In this document: piece after piece, positions 5,887 to 6,627 of the stretch | Layout of the letters: every line of letters starts with the position of its first letter | Position numbering within the stretch: the stretch's first letter is position 1 | DNA from: Bacillota bacterium | Lineage (GTDB): Bacteria > Bacillota > DTU030 > DUMP01 | Direction of reading: 5' to 3' | DNA: 6,627 nt | NCBI GenBank assembly: GCA_012735455.1 | Contig: JAAYHG010000321.1 | Span: 1 to 6,627 of the forward strand | Translations under genes and position numbers: made by a program | The notes under the pieces: generated by a model | Told to the model about the DNA's origin: nothing | Databases searched by the model: none | The model's input: only the letters and a program-made list of their open reading frames with translations

Positions 5887-6627
5887 GTGCCCAAGATTCT
5901 GCACGTGGACCGCATCAGCTTGGAGCAGAAAGAGCTGTTTCAGGAGCTTTTGCCACCCGGCTACGAGCTCATCTTTAGAGGAAGCGAAGAAGAGGATCGG
6001 CGTTTTGAGGAAGAGCTGCCCAGCACTCTTTATCTCACTGTGAACACCGCCCCGGTGCCTGCCGAACTAATGGCGCGGGCGAAGTCCCTTAGGTTCATTC
6101 AGAAGCTGGGTGCTGGTTACGACAACATTGATGTGGAGTATGCAACGCAGCGGGGCATTCAGGTGGCACGTACACCAGGTGCAAACTCCATCTCGGTAGC
6201 GGAGCTGGTTTTCGGACTCGCCCTTAGCCTTTACCGTAAACTGCCTCAGGTGAATGCTCAAACTCGATCCGGAAAGTGGAACCCTTGGGAATATCGCACT
6301 GTATCCTATGAACTCTTTGGAAAACGCTTGGGTCTTATTGGGCTGGGCAATATTGGTCAAGAAGTGGCAAAAAGGGCCCTCGCCTTTGATATGGAGGTAG
6401 TGTACTACAAACGTCACCTCCTCCCGGCAGAGAAGACACCCGGAGTAACAGCAGTAAGTATGAGTGAGCTTTTGGCAACAGCCGATATCATAAGCATACA
6501 CATACCGCTTACGCCCGAGACCCGGGGGCTTATTGGTCGCGACGAGTTCAATGCCATGAAGGAAAGCGCAATTCTAATCAACACCTCCCGCGGGGGAATC
6601 GTAGACGAAGAAGCACTTCGTGTAGCG
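5887..6627 (+). CDS. D-isomer-specific 2-hydroxyacid dehydrogenase, 3' end cut by window edge
   Basis: The first 247 codons of a gene running off the right edge. The family reduces 2-oxoacids or oxidises D-2-hydroxyacids with NAD(P); members include 3-phosphoglycerate, glyoxylate/hydroxypyruvate and D-lactate dehydrogenases. Visible in order: an N-terminal substrate-domain half with FIQKLGAGYDNIDV (70-83) and ARTPGANSISVAELVFGLAL (94-113); the Rossmann motif GLGNIG (152-157); LTPETRGLIG (208-217); and INTSRGGIVDEEAL (231-244), where Arg235 is the expected substrate-binding Arg. The catalytic Glu and His should lie beyond the window. At the end of the second Rossmann strand (VVYYKRH, 171-177) Lys175 takes the place usually held by Asp, which may shift preference toward NADP(H). 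The substrate cannot be told from this part. A terminator upstream suggests a transcription unit separate from mltG. Confidence 0.93.
   Translation, partial: MPKILHVDRISLEQKELFQELLPPGYELIFRGSEEEDRRFEEELPSTLYLTVNTAPVPAELMARAKSLRFIQKLGAGYDNIDVEYATQRGIQVARTPGANSISVAELVFGLALSLYRKLPQVNAQTRSGKWNPWEYRTVSYELFGKRLGLIGLGNIGQEVAKRALAFDMEVVYYKRHLLPAEKTPGVTAVSMSELLATADIISIHIPLTPETRGLIGRDEFNAMKESAILINTSRGGIVDEEALRVA

Noticed and set aside
6067..6501. Open frame of 144 codons on the minus strand
   Set aside because: The + strand here codes for a clear 2-hydroxyacid dehydrogenase with intact motifs; the antisense product matches no family I recognise.

Overview
The window looks like a piece of an anaerobic, low-GC-group (Bacillota, clostridial-type) chromosome of intermediate base composition. 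The main reason is the run alaS – ireB (UPF0297) – ruvX – DUF1292 – mltG, an order typical of Bacillota (compare alaS–yrzL–yrrK–yrzB in Bacillus subtilis). An aldo/keto reductase fused to a two-cluster ferredoxin module sits inside this run and fits an anaerobe. All genes are on the + strand. I see no mobile element, CRISPR array, tRNA or rRNA.

Layout. Positions 1-2458 hold alaS, cut by the left edge (about 60 N-terminal residues missing), followed by a clean intrinsic terminator (2459-2488). Next comes a co-oriented group: ireB (best start GTG 2561), the reductase–ferredoxin gene (TTG 2847) and ruvX (ATG 3807). The last two are only 12 bases apart, with the ruvX Shine-Dalgarno overlapping the preceding stop. 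A near-consensus sigma-A promoter (TTGACA-17-TACAAT) overlaps the ruvX stop codon and should drive the small acidic DUF1292 gene (GTG 4283). Two hairpins follow, the second a strong terminator candidate. A second near-consensus promoter (TTGCCA-17-TATAAT) begins within that terminator's T-rich tail and leads into mltG (TTG 4727). mltG ends at another intrinsic terminator (5783-5816). The right edge holds the first 247 codons of a D-2-hydroxyacid dehydrogenase gene (GTG 5887), cut by the window end.

How the genes work together. The core genes are housekeeping: tRNA charging (AlaRS), a small regulator linked in enterococci to a Ser/Thr kinase (IreB), an RNase H-fold nuclease-like protein of rRNA maturation (RuvX/YqgF) and a peptidoglycan terminating transglycosylase (MltG). 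They probably travel together through conserved order rather than as one pathway. The visible promoters and terminators split them into at least four transcription units: alaS; ireB–reductase–ruvX; DUF1292; and mltG. The dehydrogenase appears to be a fifth.

No clearly new system is present. The points most worth a second look are the reductase with an altered catalytic tetrad (E-Y-R-H in place of D-Y-K-H) joined to a 2x[4Fe-4S] domain, the compact terminator/promoter junction before mltG, and the preference for non-ATG starts (five of six visible starts).
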